Shown here in pieces: positions 18,154-26,935 of a stretch of 64,000 nucleotides of DNA. A program made the translations under genes and the position numbers. Source of the DNA: Branchiibius hedensis (GTDB lineage: Bacteria; Actinomycetota; Actinomycetes; Actinomycetales; Dermatophilaceae); assembly GCF_900108585.1 (NCBI RefSeq), contig NZ_UESZ01000001.1:868001-932000 (forward strand), given 5' to 3'. The first letter of the stretch is position 1. Every line of letters starts with the position of its first letter. The notes under the pieces are model-generated. The model saw nothing but the letters and a program-made list of their open reading frames with translations, did no database searches and was not told the origin of the DNA.

Positions 18154-18744
18154 TCAGGAATCCTGCGGCTCCCGTGGTGGGTTGGCCACGAGGGTCTGCA
18201 CGAGCCATCGGTACTGCTCGGTGGTGACGCCGACACCGCGCACCGTCGACCGGTAGAAGCTGAGCGACGCGAGCGTGTCCAGCAGCAGGTCAGCGTTGGT
18301 GTCTGCAGCGATCTGACCACGTTCGATGGCTCGTTCGATGAGCCGGATCCCGTTGTCCCGGCGACGGCTGAAGAACCGATCCCACAGCACCGGGAAGACG
18401 GCGGGATCCAGCGCGGCTGCGATGGCATTGGTGCTGCCCTCGCGCAGCCGGGTGAGGTTCTGGTTCTCCACGTTGATCAGCGTGTGCTGCAGGAGATCCT
18501 CGACGATGTCGCCGGTGTCCGGGACCTCGCCCAGGTGCATGATCGACATCGCTGCTGCGGCGACAAGGTCCCCTTTGTCCGGAAAGCGGCGGTAGATGGC
18601 CGTTTTTCCGCACCCGACCCGTTTGGCCACGTGCTCGATGCGCAACTGGTCGTAGCCCACCTCGAAGACGATCTCGACCGTGGCACGCAGGATGCGGGCA
18701 GTCAGTTCCTCGTCCGGTGGACGCCCCACGGTGGTCGGAGTCAC
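18154..18744 (-). CDS. TetR family transcriptional regulator
   Basis: A 196-aa repressor with an N-terminal helix-turn-helix: ILRATVEIVFEVGYDQLRIE, then VAKRVGCGKTAIYRRFPDKG. The C-terminal ligand domain is not assignable. It starts with GTG, 6 nt after TATGGT. It is divergent from the GH3 beta-glucosidase across 89 nt, so control of that gene and of itself is likely. Confidence 0.92.
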   Translation of the reverse strand: MTPTTVGRPPDEELTARILRATVEIVFEVGYDQLRIEHVAKRVGCGKTAIYRRFPDKGDLVAAAAMSIMHLGEVPDTGDIVEDLLQHTLINVENQNLTRLREGSTNAIAAALDPAVFPVLWDRFFSRRRDNGIRLIERAIERGQIAADTNADLLLDTLASLSFYRSTVRGVGVTTEQYRWLVQTLVANPPREPQDS

Positions 18745-18750
18745 CCGGCC

Positions 18751-18756
18751 ACCATA
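18751..18756 (-). promoter_or_regulatory. -10 box TATGGT, leaderless tetR promoter
   Basis: TATGGT lies 6 nt before the GTG start on the minus strand. In the same 89-nt spacer a TACAGT box at 18793-18798 could serve the divergent GH3 gene, and GTGGTC occurs twice (18763-18768 and 18772-18777) as a possible operator half-site. Confidence 0.45.
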
Positions 18757-18833
18757 CGAAATGTGGTCTCAGTGGTCACGGCGTGCGCTGGGTACAGTCG
18801 CTGATAACCAGTCGACGTTCCGAAAGGTTGCTC

Positions 18834-21188
18834 ATGCCGTTCCAGCCCCAGGACCTGCTGCCCGCCGAGGAGATCACCGGTCGCCTCAGCCGGACCGACA
18901 AGATCAGGCTGCTGTCGGGCAAGGACTTCTGGAACACCGAATCTGTTGACGGTGCAACCGGATTCATGCTGACTGACGGGCCGCACGGACTGCGTAAACA
19001 GATCGGGTCGGCTGATCACGTCGGATTGGCCGATTCGGTCCCGGCGACCTGTTTCCCGCCGGCAGCCGGACTCGGCGCCACCTGGAACGTCGACCTGTTG
19101 CACGACATCGGCGTGGCTCTCGGACGTGAAGCTGCGGCGCAGGACGTCGGGGTGCTGCTCGGACCAGGGCTGAACATCAAGCGCCACCCCGCGGGCGGTC
19201 GCAATTTCGAGTACTTCTCCGAGGACCCCTTCCTGTCCGGTAAGGCTGCCGCAGCGATGGTTCGCGGTATCCAGTCGGTGGGCGTCGGTGCGTGTCTGAA
19301 GCACTTCGCGGCGAACAACCAGGAGTCCAACCGCATGCGGGTGGACTCCATCGTCGACGAGCGGACGTTGCACGAGATCTACCTGACCGGTTTCGAGATC
19401 GCGGTGAAGGAGTCCGCGCCCTGGACCGTCATGCACTCCTACAACAAGCTCAACGGCGAGCACACCGGAGAGTCCTACCGGTTGCTCACCGAGATCCTGC
19501 GTCACACCTGGGGCTTCGACGGAGTCGTCATGAGCGACTGGCTGGCGACGGCGAACCGGCCGCACGGTGTGCAGGCCGGCTCGGACCTGGAAATGCCCGG
19601 GAGCAACGGATTGTGGGATTCCCGGGTGGCGCAAGCCCTCGATGCCGGCACGCTATCCGAGGCCGACCTGGACGCGGCGGTGACCCGTCTGGTCACCCTG
19701 GCCCAGAAGGTGGCAGCCCGGCCGACGGCGGCGCCAGTCGACTTCGAGGCCCACCACGCACTCGCCCGACGGGCAGCCGCCGAAGCCAGCGTGCTGCTGA
19801 CCAACGACGGTCTTCTGCCGCTGGCCGCCGACGCACGGGTCGCCCTGATCGGTGCCTTCGCCCAGACCCCGCGCTACCAGGGTGCGGGCAGTTCATTGGT
19901 GCATCCGACCCGCCTCGACAACGCCCTCGACGCGCTGCGGGCGCAGTACGGCGACCGGCTGACGTACGTCCCCGGGTACGACGCGGCCACCGGGGATGCG
20001 ACGGCGGAAGACATCGCGGCGGCTCGGCGAGCCGCCCGCGAAGCTGAGGTCGTCGTACTCCTCATCGGCCTGCCGGCCAGCTACGAGTCGGAAGGCTTCG
20101 ACCGCACCGACCTTCGACTGCCCCCGTCGCACGACGCCTTGGTTGAGGCCGTAGTTGACGAAAACCCACGCACCGCAGTAGTTCTCATGGGGGGTGCACC
20201 GGTCGAGATGCCGTGGTCGGATCGACCGGCGGCGATCCTGGAGGCCTATCTGGGCGGGCAGGCGGGTGGCTCGGCGCTGGCGGACGTGCTCACCGGCGTC
20301 GTCGAACCCGACGGTCGACTGGCCGAATCCTTCCCGGTGTCGATGCTCGAGCTGCCGGCGAACGCCGACTTCGCCAGCCACCCGACCCAGGTCGCGTATC
20401 GCGAGGGGCTGAACGTCGGCTACCGGTTCCACGACACCTGGCAGGTCGCACCGCGATTCTGTTTCGGGCACGGGTTGTCCTACACCCGTTTCGAGGTGTC
20501 GCCACTGAGTGTGGCGGGGGACGAGCACGCCACGGATCGACAGGTCAGCGTCCAGGTGACCAACGTCGGCGACCGGGCGGGGGCCTGCGTTCTGCAGCTG
20601 TACGTGCACGCCGGCGCCACGGGTCCGGCCACGCCCGAGCAGGAGCTGAAGGGTTACGCCAAAGTGCAGTTGGCAGCGGGCGAGACACGCGAGGTGAGCC
20701 TGTCGCTGGACGCCCGTTCCTTCGCGACATACGACGCCACCGACGAAGCATGGGTCGTCGCATCAGGGACGTACGAGATCCGAATCGGTTTGTCCTCCAG
20801 GGACATCCGCAGTTCGGCCAGTGTCGACATCCACGGCGCGGACATCGTGCACCCAGCGACGGTGACCCGTCAGCCGGTCGCCGACGACCAGGAGTTCGCC
20901 GCCATGCTCGGGCGAGCAGTGCCGGTGCCAAAAGCCCTGCTCCCGTTCGACGAGGACTCGACCGTCAGCGACCTGCAGCAGACCTGGCTCGGTCAGAAGG
21001 TGCATGGCGCCTTGGTCGGGCAGGTGACCAAACGGATGGCGCCTGACGATGATGCCAACTCGGGGATGATGGCCGCGATGATCAAGGAGTTGCCGCTACG
21101 CGGGATCGCGGCCGCATCTGGCGGCAAACTGAGCCTGGCTGCGCTCGACCGGCTGATCGGCGTACTCAACACGATTCGTCGTCGCTGA
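18834..21188 (+). CDS. Glycoside hydrolase family 3 beta-glucosidase
   Basis: A 784-aa retaining beta-glycosidase. The N-terminal TIM barrel carries KHFAANNQES and the nucleophile motif GVVMSDW with Asp235. The alpha/beta sandwich follows from about residue 310 (EASVLLTNDGLLPL, IGAFAQTPRYQGAGSS), and then a fibronectin-III-like domain (CFGHGLSYTRFEVS, QVTNVGDRAGACVLQLYV). No signal peptide is seen, so it acts in the cytoplasm on imported glucosides. ATG 18834 has AAAGG 7 nt upstream. It is probably regulated by the divergent TetR protein. Confidence 0.94.
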   Translation: MPFQPQDLLPAEEITGRLSRTDKIRLLSGKDFWNTESVDGATGFMLTDGPHGLRKQIGSADHVGLADSVPATCFPPAAGLGATWNVDLLHDIGVALGREAAAQDVGVLLGPGLNIKRHPAGGRNFEYFSEDPFLSGKAAAAMVRGIQSVGVGACLKHFAANNQESNRMRVDSIVDERTLHEIYLTGFEIAVKESAPWTVMHSYNKLNGEHTGESYRLLTEILRHTWGFDGVVMSDWLATANRPHGVQAGSDLEMPGSNGLWDSRVAQALDAGTLSEADLDAAVTRLVTLAQKVAARPTAAPVDFEAHHALARRAAAEASVLLTNDGLLPLAADARVALIGAFAQTPRYQGAGSSLVHPTRLDNALDALRAQYGDRLTYVPGYDAATGDATAEDIAAARRAAREAEVVVLLIGLPASYESEGFDRTDLRLPPSHDALVEAVVDENPRTAVVLMGGAPVEMPWSDRPAAILEAYLGGQAGGSALADVLTGVVEPDGRLAESFPVSMLELPANADFASHPTQVAYREGLNVGYRFHDTWQVAPRFCFGHGLSYTRFEVSPLSVAGDEHATDRQVSVQVTNVGDRAGACVLQLYVHAGATGPATPEQELKGYAKVQLAAGETREVSLSLDARSFATYDATDEAWVVASGTYEIRIGLSSRDIRSSASVDIHGADIVHPATVTRQPVADDQEFAAMLGRAVPVPKALLPFDEDSTVSDLQQTWLGQKVHGALVGQVTKRMAPDDDANSGMMAAMIKELPLRGIAAASGGKLSLAALDRLIGVLNTIRRR

Positions 21189-21196
21189 GAGTGTCG

Positions 21197-22132
21197 CTAT
21201 CCGAAGGAGCAGCCGGTGAGCTCCTCGGATACCGACCAGAGGCTCGTCGCGTCGTCGTGTCTTGTCAACGGGGTGAAGAGCTTCTGTTCGCCAGGGGGAC
21301 CCCCGAGCCGACCCATCCCGGTCGGTCCATACATCACCCCACCTACCGAATTCGTCCCCGCAGCTGCCAGAACCGCTGGCAGAGCGGCAGATTCGGGTGT
21401 GCCAACCAGGACCCCCAATCGGGACAACACCCGCACGACCCGTCCTCCCGCGGTGTCACGGGTGCGGCCGATCTCCGGTCGGGCGGTGAGCAGACCGGTC
21501 AGCGCCACGCCCGGGTGGGAAACGTTGCTCGTCAGGGTCCACCCGGCAGCGCCTGCGCGACGGTTGAGCTCGAGTCCGAAGAGGCCGACGGCGATCTTCG
21601 ACTGACTGTACGCAGCGCCGCTACGATACCTGCGTTCCCATTGAAGGTCATTCCAGTTGATGCCGCCTCGCGCAGCGGCGACGCTGGTTTGGCTCACGAC
21701 ATGCGCCCGCCCTGCTTCCAGCAGCGGAAGCAGTCGGGCGGTCAGCGCGAAATGGGCCAGGTGGTTGGTGCCGAACTGCAGTTCGAACCCGTCGGTGGTG
21801 ATCTGCCGCTCGGGCGGGGTCATCACGCCGGCGTTGTTGATCAGGATTCCGATCGGAACTGCCTCCTGCAGCAACCCAGCCGCACACTCAGCGACAGAGT
21901 CCAAAGAGGAGAGGTCGACGGCCCGGGTCGACACCCGGGCGTCCGGAACGGCCGCTTCGATTTGGGCTATAGCGGTGCTTGCCTTCTGCTCGTTGCGTAC
22001 TGGCAGCACCAGCTCGGCGCCAGCAGCGGCAAGACGGATGGCGATCTGCAACCCGATACCGCCACTTCCACCCGTGAGTAGTGCACGAGTGCCGGTGAGA
22101 TCACGCAGGTCCACTTCATACGCCTTCGACAC
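21197..22132 (-). CDS. Short-chain dehydrogenase/reductase
   Basis: A 311-aa SDR oxidoreductase of the retinol-dehydrogenase/protochlorophyllide-reductase-like branch. It has [12 protein letters not shown] (NAD(P)-binding glycine motif), NNAGV, and the catalytic YSQSK. The extended segment after [11 protein letters not shown] is typical of this branch. The substrate is unknown. It starts at GTG 22132 and converges on the GH3 gene with an 8-nt gap. Confidence 0.92.
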   Translation of the reverse strand: MSKAYEVDLRDLTGTRALLTGGSGGIGLQIAIRLAAAGAELVLPVRNEQKASTAIAQIEAAVPDARVSTRAVDLSSLDSVAECAAGLLQEAVPIGILINNAGVMTPPERQITTDGFELQFGTNHLAHFALTARLLPLLEAGRAHVVSQTSVAAARGGINWNDLQWERRYRSGAAYSQSKIAVGLFGLELNRRAGAAGWTLTSNVSHPGVALTGLLTARPEIGRTRDTAGGRVVRVLSRLGVLVGTPESAALPAVLAAAGTNSVGGVMYGPTGMGRLGGPPGEQKLFTPLTRHDDATSLWSVSEELTGCSFG

Positions 22133-22211
22133 ACCTCAAGTCTGACGTTCACATCGGTTATCCAGGGGTGGGTGCCCCCTCGAACCCGCGTATGGGTTCA
22201 CACCCAATGCG

Positions 22212-22248
22212 CAGAACGGTCCGCACGCTCAGCGTGCGGACCGTTCTG
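22212..22248 (-). terminator. Perfect 18-bp hairpin between glnA and the SDR gene
   Basis: A perfect inverted repeat with 18-nt arms around one central base; the folded loop would be about 7 nt. It lies about 340 nt beyond the glnA stop, on the far side of the repeat array. It probably ends glnA transcription and shields the SDR promoter. Confidence 0.75.
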
Positions 22249-22251
22249 ACT

Positions 22252-22600
22252 GCGGGGGCGTCGGCCGACGGCTCGGCTAGCGCCTCACCGACAACCTCCG
22301 CCTCACTCCTCAGCAGTCGTATTCAACGCGACTACTTCCTCGTGCTCGACCTTCGCCGCCGACTCCGCTTCGCTCCGTCGACAACTCCGGTCTCACCCTT
22401 CGTCAGCAGTCGTACCTATTGACAACTGCTTTGCGGGGCTCGGCTTCGGCCGCCGGCTCGGCTAGCGCCTCACCGACAACCTCCGCCTCACTCCTCAGCA
22501 GTCGTATTCAACGCGACTACTTCCTCGTGCTCGACCTTCGCCGCCGACTCCGCTTCGCTCCGTCGACAACTCCGGGTCTCACCCTTAGTCAGCAGTCGTA
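22252..22600. repeat. Nested tandem repeat array abutting the 3' end of glnA
   Basis: A 121-nt block (22270-22390) recurs identically at 22455-22575, a 185-nt shift. Within this, the 12-mer TCAGCAGTCGTA occurs at 22310, 22403, 22495 and 22589, spaced 92-94 nt. The last copy is the reverse complement of the final glnA codons and stop. The ~93-nt segments between these anchors resemble each other imperfectly, so the array looks like an older ~93-nt repeat duplicated later as a 185-nt pair. I see no gene in 22133-22588; short open frames there are products of the repeat. Confidence 0.9.
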
Positions 22601-24013
22601 GTACATCTCGAATTCGTGCGGGTGCGGACGGAACCGGATCGGGTCGACCTCAGTGGTGCGCTTCAAGTCGATCCACGTGTCGATCAGGTCGGGGGTGAAC
22701 ACGTCGCCCTCGGTGAGGAACTCGTGGTCGGCCTCCAAGGCGTCCAACACCGCGGGCAGCGAACCGGGGACCTGCGCGATGTTCGCGTGCTCCTCCGGGG
22801 GCAGCTCGTACAGGTCCTTGTCCACCGGCTCCGGGGGCTCGATGCGGTTCTTGATGCCGTCGATACCGGCCATCAGCTGCGCCGCGAAGCACAGGTACGG
22901 GTTCGCCGACGGGTCCGGGATACGGAACTCGATGCGCTTGGCCTTGGGGGAGGTGCCCGCAATCGGGATACGCACACAGGCCGAACGGTTACGAGCCGAG
23001 TAGACCAGGTTGACCGGTGCCTCGTAGCCCGGGACCAGGCGGTGGTAAGAGTTCACCGTCGGGTTGGTGAACGCCAGCAACGACGGAGCGTGCTTGAGGA
23101 GACCACCGATGTACCAGCGGGCGATGTCGGACAGACCGCCGTAGCCCTTCTCGTCGTAGAACAGCGGCTGGTCGCCGTTCCACAGCGACTGGTGGGTGTG
23201 CATGCCGGAACCGTTGTCACCGAAGATCGGCTTCGGCATGAAGGTCACGGTCTTACCGGCGGCCCAGGCGACGTTCTTGATGATGTACTTGAACTTCTGG
23301 ATGTCGTCGCCGGAGTGCTGCAGCGTCGTGAACTTGTAGTTGATCTCCTGCTGGCCAGCGGTACCCACCTCGTGGTGAGCGCGCTCGACCTCGAGGCCGA
23401 CCTGGCCAAGGACCGCGACCATCTCATCGCGCAGATCCACGAAGTGGTCGGACGGCGGCACCGGGAAGTAGCCCCCCTTGTACCGGGTCTTGTAACCGCG
23501 GTTACCGCCCTCTTCGACGCGACCGGTGTTCCACGCGCCCTCGACCGAGTCGATGTAGTAGTAGCCGGACCGCTGGTTGGTCTCGAACCGCACGTCGTCG
23601 AAGATGTAGAACTCCGCCTCGGGAGCGAAGAAGGCCGTGTCCGCGATACCGGTCGAGGCCAGGTACGCCTCGGCCTTCGCCGCAACGTTGCGCGGGTCAC
23701 GGCTGTAGGGCTCGTCGGTGAACGGGTCGACCACCGAGAAGTTCATGACCAGCGTCTTGCGGTCGCGGAACGGGTCGATGAACGCCGTCGCGGGGTCCGG
23801 CAGCAGCTTCATGTCGGATTCGTTGATGGCCTGGAAGCCGCGCACCGACGAGCCGTCGAACATGTTGCCGACGGTGAAGGCGTCCTCGGTGAACGCTGCA
23901 GCCGGCACGTTGAAGTGCTGCATCTGACCAGGCAGGTCACAGAAGCGGATGTCGACGAACTCGACATCTTCGTCCTTCAGGTACTTCAGGACCTCATCGC
24001 CTGATTTGAACAT
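22589..24013 (-). CDS. glnA: Type I glutamine synthetase
   Basis: Makes glutamine from glutamate, ammonia and ATP; the main ammonium-assimilating enzyme. At 474 aa it is of the GSI-beta class. The N-terminal beta-grasp starts [20 protein letters not shown], and the catalytic domain contains [19 protein letters not shown]. Tyr402 in [11 protein letters not shown] is the adenylylation site, so control by GlnE is expected. GGAGG lies before ATG 24013; an upstream in-frame ATG lacks it. A GlnR box and a sigma-70-like promoter lie upstream. Its 3' end is duplicated in the downstream repeats. Confidence 0.98.
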   Translation of the reverse strand: MFKSGDEVLKYLKDEDVEFVDIRFCDLPGQMQHFNVPAAAFTEDAFTVGNMFDGSSVRGFQAINESDMKLLPDPATAFIDPFRDRKTLVMNFSVVDPFTDEPYSRDPRNVAAKAEAYLASTGIADTAFFAPEAEFYIFDDVRFETNQRSGYYYIDSVEGAWNTGRVEEGGNRGYKTRYKGGYFPVPPSDHFVDLRDEMVAVLGQVGLEVERAHHEVGTAGQQEINYKFTTLQHSGDDIQKFKYIIKNVAWAAGKTVTFMPKPIFGDNGSGMHTHQSLWNGDQPLFYDEKGYGGLSDIARWYIGGLLKHAPSLLAFTNPTVNSYHRLVPGYEAPVNLVYSARNRSACVRIPIAGTSPKAKRIEFRIPDPSANPYLCFAAQLMAGIDGIKNRIEPPEPVDKDLYELPPEEHANIAQVPGSLPAVLDALEADHEFLTEGDVFTPDLIDTWIDLKRTTEVDPIRFRPHPHEFEMYYDC

Positions 24014-24067
24014 GGAACCTCCATTGGCTGGATGTGGCGCGAACAAGTCCATCCGCACCTTGCCCTG

Positions 24068-24095
24068 ACCTTACGCAAGGGCGATTACTCGACAA
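24068..24095 (-). promoter_or_regulatory. glnA promoter (TTGTCG - 16 nt - TAAGGT)
   Basis: On the minus strand TTGTCG (24095-24090) and TAAGGT (24073-24068) are separated by 16 nt, about 55 nt before the glnA ATG, leaving room for the Shine-Dalgarno leader. Confidence 0.5.
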
Positions 24096-24105
24096 TCACT
24101 CGCAC

Positions 24106-24121
24106 GTTTCACCCGTGTTAC
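24106..24121 (-). promoter_or_regulatory. GlnR-type operator upstream of glnA
   Basis: The minus strand reads GTAAC-ACGGGT-GAAAC, an exact match to the actinobacterial GlnR consensus gTnAC-n6-GaAAC. Its centre lies near -50 relative to the inferred start, a usual activator position. Confidence 0.7.
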
Positions 24122-24222
24122 GTCCTGCTGGGCGGCTGGCCGATCCGGCGAATCGGCAGGTCACAGGCACACCAGGGGCGTACGACGAGTGGAACGTCCG
24201 CGCCCATCCTGCCCCCACGACG

Positions 24223-24228
24223 TACCCT
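24223..24228 (+). promoter_or_regulatory. -10 box TACCCT, leaderless RDD-gene promoter
   Basis: TACCCT ends 7 nt before GTG 24236. This supports that codon over ATG 24230 as the start. Confidence 0.4.
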
Positions 24229-24235
24229 CATGTGC

Positions 24236-24697
24236 GTGGTCGACCGCAAAGATCTCGGATCGTGGCTAGGTGGCACCGTTCCCGGCGCCGAGCGCCCCGA
24301 CTGGCCCGGCCAGCGCCTGGGCCTGCCGCAGACCGGAGCCGGTTCCATGGCACCCCTTGGGCGGCGGATCGCCGCCCTCTTCATCGACTGGGTGTTGTGT
24401 TCCCTGGTGGCCGCCGCGTTCTTCGGCTACCGCTGGGGTGGCCATTCCGGGTCCTTCACTCCGTTATTGGTCTTCGTCGTGGAGAACGTGCTGCTGGTGA
24501 GCCTGGTGGGTACGACGATCGGGCACCGTCTGCTCGGGCTGCACGTGCAGCGGGTGGACGGCTCCGTCCCCGGACTGGCGGGCGGCACCATCCGCAGCCT
24601 GCTGCTGGCTCTGGTGATTCCGGCGGTCATCTGGGACAGCGACGGCAGGGGCATGCACGACAAAGCCGCCGCAACGGTCATCGTTCGCAGCCGCTGA
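24236..24697 (+). CDS. RDD family membrane protein
   Basis: A 153-aa protein with a soluble start (VVDRKDLGSWLGG) and three hydrophobic segments. The family signature is visible as PLGRRIAALFIDWVL (Arg-Asp of RDD), GTTIGHRLLGLHVQRVDG and DGRGMHDKAAATVIV. Its function is unknown; transport or membrane roles are suggested for relatives. A gene of this type next to glnA is conserved in actinobacteria (Rv2219A in M. tuberculosis). GTG 24236 is preferred because a -10 box precedes it by 7 nt; ATG 24230 is the alternative. Confidence 0.87.
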   Translation: MVDRKDLGSWLGGTVPGAERPDWPGQRLGLPQTGAGSMAPLGRRIAALFIDWVLCSLVAAAFFGYRWGGHSGSFTPLLVFVVENVLLVSLVGTTIGHRLLGLHVQRVDGSVPGLAGGTIRSLLLALVIPAVIWDSDGRGMHDKAAATVIVRSR

Positions 24698-24725
24698 GGT
24701 GCGCACGGCTGGCCGTGCGCACCTC
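24696..24725. terminator. Bidirectional terminator between RDD gene and PTS gene
   Basis: A perfect 13-bp stem with a CTGG loop overlaps the RDD stop codon and ends 9 nt before the convergent PTS stop. It would serve both strands. Confidence 0.8.
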
Positions 24726-24733
24726 GCGAGCCA

Positions 24734-26809
24734 CTACGCGGGAACGGGCTCCTTCTCTTGCACGGCGATCACCGGTGTCCCGACCCGGATCCGCCCGGTG
24801 ACCAGCGGGTCGATCGCCCCGAACTTCTTGGCGTTGGTGACGATCATCGGCGTGATCCGGTTGTAGCCGGCACGTTCGATGACCCCGCGGTCGAAGGTGA
24901 CCAACGGCGTGCCCTCCTGCACCACGTCACCGCGGGCCACATGGACCTCGAACCCTTCACCGCCGAGGTTGACCGTGTCCAGACCGATATGGATCAGTAC
25001 TTCGACACCACTGTCCAACTTCAGCCCGAGCGCGTGGCCGGTGTCCTGGGCCATGACCACCGTGCCGGCTCCGGGGGAGTAGACCGTGTTGCCACTGGGG
25101 ATGATCCCCACACCCGGGCCCATCGTTCCCGCCGAGAAGACGGGATCGGGCACCGCCGACAGCGCAACGACGTCACCATCCAGCGGTGATGCCAACTCGA
25201 TGGCCGCCGACGTGGGCGATACCGCCGCGATGGGGGCAGGGGCACCCGCCTCGACCGATGCGCCCTTCTCGACCGACGGAGCCTCATCGATGTAGGCAGC
25301 CGACCCCGTGACCGCAGCCGCGGCCGCGTCGGCGGGAGTGTCGACGGCGGCTTCCGGGACCCCTGCCGGCTCCGGGTTCTTGTAGCCGGACACGATCACC
25401 AGGCTCATCGCGGTGAAGAACGCCGCCAACACAGCGACCGCGTAGAGCAGGGTCGGGCTGAACACCGGGATGGTCAGCAGGGACGTGAACGCGAAGGCGC
25501 TGGTTTTGACGCCACCACCGATACCGATGATCACACCGCCCACCAGACAGCCGACGAGCATTCGCGGATAGATCCGCTTGAACCGCAAGTGGATTCCGTA
25601 CAGCGATGGTTCGGAGATACCGCCGAGCAGACCCGCGGCCAGGGCACCGGTCGCGGTCTGTTTCATCTGCTTGTCGCCCTCCCGCCAGGACAGGAAGAGC
25701 ACACCGGCGGTGGCGCCGAAACACGCGAAGTTCCAGGCACCCATGGGCCCCTGGATGAAGTCGTAACCCAGCGTGCTGATGTTCGCCAGCATGATCGCGT
25801 TGATCGGCCAGTGCAGACCGAGCGGCACCATGAACGGGTAGGCCAGCGGGATCACGATCGCGAAGATGAACGGCGAGAAATCGTTGATGCTCTTGAGCAC
25901 ACTGCCCAGACCCGCGCCGGCGAAGATGCCGATCGGGCCGATCAGGAACGCGGTCAACGGGATCATGATCAGCATCGACAGGAACGGCAGGAAGATCAGC
26001 TGCACGTTGTCGGGAATGATTTTCTTCAGGCCCTTCCACAGCGCGCCCAGGACCACGGCCATCAGCAGCGGCGGGAACACCTGGGAGCCGTAGTCGCGGA
26101 TCAACAGCGGGATGCCGAAGATGTGCGCGACCGGGATACCCGAGGTGCCGAACAGGGTTGTGGTGGTGCCACCGTTGGCCTTGTCTCCCAGCGCCGCGAA
26201 CGCCGGCAGCATCAGCACCGCCATGATGCCGAAACCGACCCAGGGGTCCGCGCCGACCTTCTTGGATGCGTTGTAGGCCACCATCAGCGGCAGGAACACG
26301 AAGATGCACTGCCACATCAGGTTGATGAACTGCCAACCGGCAGGCAGCGTCACGTTGGGGTCGTTCCATGCCGGGATGACTTTCAGGGACGCCATCAGCG
26401 CCATGAACGTGATGAACAGCGAGGCACCCAGCAGCGCACCCAGCACCGGGCGGAACGAGTCGGACAGGAACTCGAACAACGTGTCGAGCCAGTCGAACCG
26501 GCCGCGGGGACCCTTGGCCCGCTCGGCCGCCTTCACATCAGCGTCGGACAGCGACCCGGCGTTCTGCATCGCGGGCAGGTCCTGGATCTCCTGGTAGACG
26601 GTCTGGACCGCACCCCCGATGACGACTTGGTACCGGTCGCCGGTCTGCGGGACGACACCCATCACCTCGGGAACCGCTTCTACCGCAGTCGCATTGACCT
26701 TGCTGGCATCGCGCAACTGGAATCTCAGTCGGGTAGCGCAGTGCGTGAAACTCTCGATGTTGGCCGGGCCACCGACCCCGTCCACGATTTGTTGGGCTGA
26801 ACTGGTCAT
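24734..26809 (-). CDS. Beta-glucoside PTS enzyme EIIBCA (BglF type)
   Basis: A complete phosphotransferase permease in one 691-aa chain: imports and phosphorylates a beta-glucoside. The N-terminal EIIB domain has the phosphocysteine Cys24 (THCATRLRF). EIIC spans about residues 105-460, with the beta-glucoside-type motif GGISEPSLYGIHLRFKR. A Pro/Ala linker precedes EIIA, whose phosphohistidine is His607 (LIHIGLDTVNL). B-C-A order is that of BglF/BglP. No LicT-type antiterminator or phospho-beta-glucosidase adjoins it. It sits between two genes that are neighbours in M. tuberculosis, so it looks inserted. Confidence 0.93.
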   Translation of the reverse strand: MTSSAQQIVDGVGGPANIESFTHCATRLRFQLRDASKVNATAVEAVPEVMGVVPQTGDRYQVVIGGAVQTVYQEIQDLPAMQNAGSLSDADVKAAERAKGPRGRFDWLDTLFEFLSDSFRPVLGALLGASLFITFMALMASLKVIPAWNDPNVTLPAGWQFINLMWQCIFVFLPLMVAYNASKKVGADPWVGFGIMAVLMLPAFAALGDKANGGTTTTLFGTSGIPVAHIFGIPLLIRDYGSQVFPPLLMAVVLGALWKGLKKIIPDNVQLIFLPFLSMLIMIPLTAFLIGPIGIFAGAGLGSVLKSINDFSPFIFAIVIPLAYPFMVPLGLHWPINAIMLANISTLGYDFIQGPMGAWNFACFGATAGVLFLSWREGDKQMKQTATGALAAGLLGGISEPSLYGIHLRFKRIYPRMLVGCLVGGVIIGIGGGVKTSAFAFTSLLTIPVFSPTLLYAVAVLAAFFTAMSLVIVSGYKNPEPAGVPEAAVDTPADAAAAAVTGSAAYIDEAPSVEKGASVEAGAPAPIAAVSPTSAAIELASPLDGDVVALSAVPDPVFSAGTMGPGVGIIPSGNTVYSPGAGTVVMAQDTGHALGLKLDSGVEVLIHIGLDTVNLGGEGFEVHVARGDVVQEGTPLVTFDRGVIERAGYNRITPMIVTNAKKFGAIDPLVTGRIRVGTPVIAVQEKEPVPA

Positions 26810-26935
26810 CGAAGCCCCCAGTTGGCTGTCGATCTATGACGGCCACCGCCGCCGCGGGCACGGCGCACCGGTGCGTTGTGCACCTGTGATTATCCTCCGC
26901 CGGGACCTTCGTGGGCGAGAGGCGAAGGAGGTGTT

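Noticed and set aside
22252-22600. CRISPR array
   Set aside because: There are no short palindromic repeats with unique spacers of constant length and no cas genes; the units are tandem duplications of one sequence.
22168-22601. Two short plus-strand open frames sharing a Ser-rich and Arg-rich C terminus downstream of glnA
   Set aside because: They are identical only because the 185-nt DNA repeat is duplicated; there is no ribosome site and no coding-like third-position bias.
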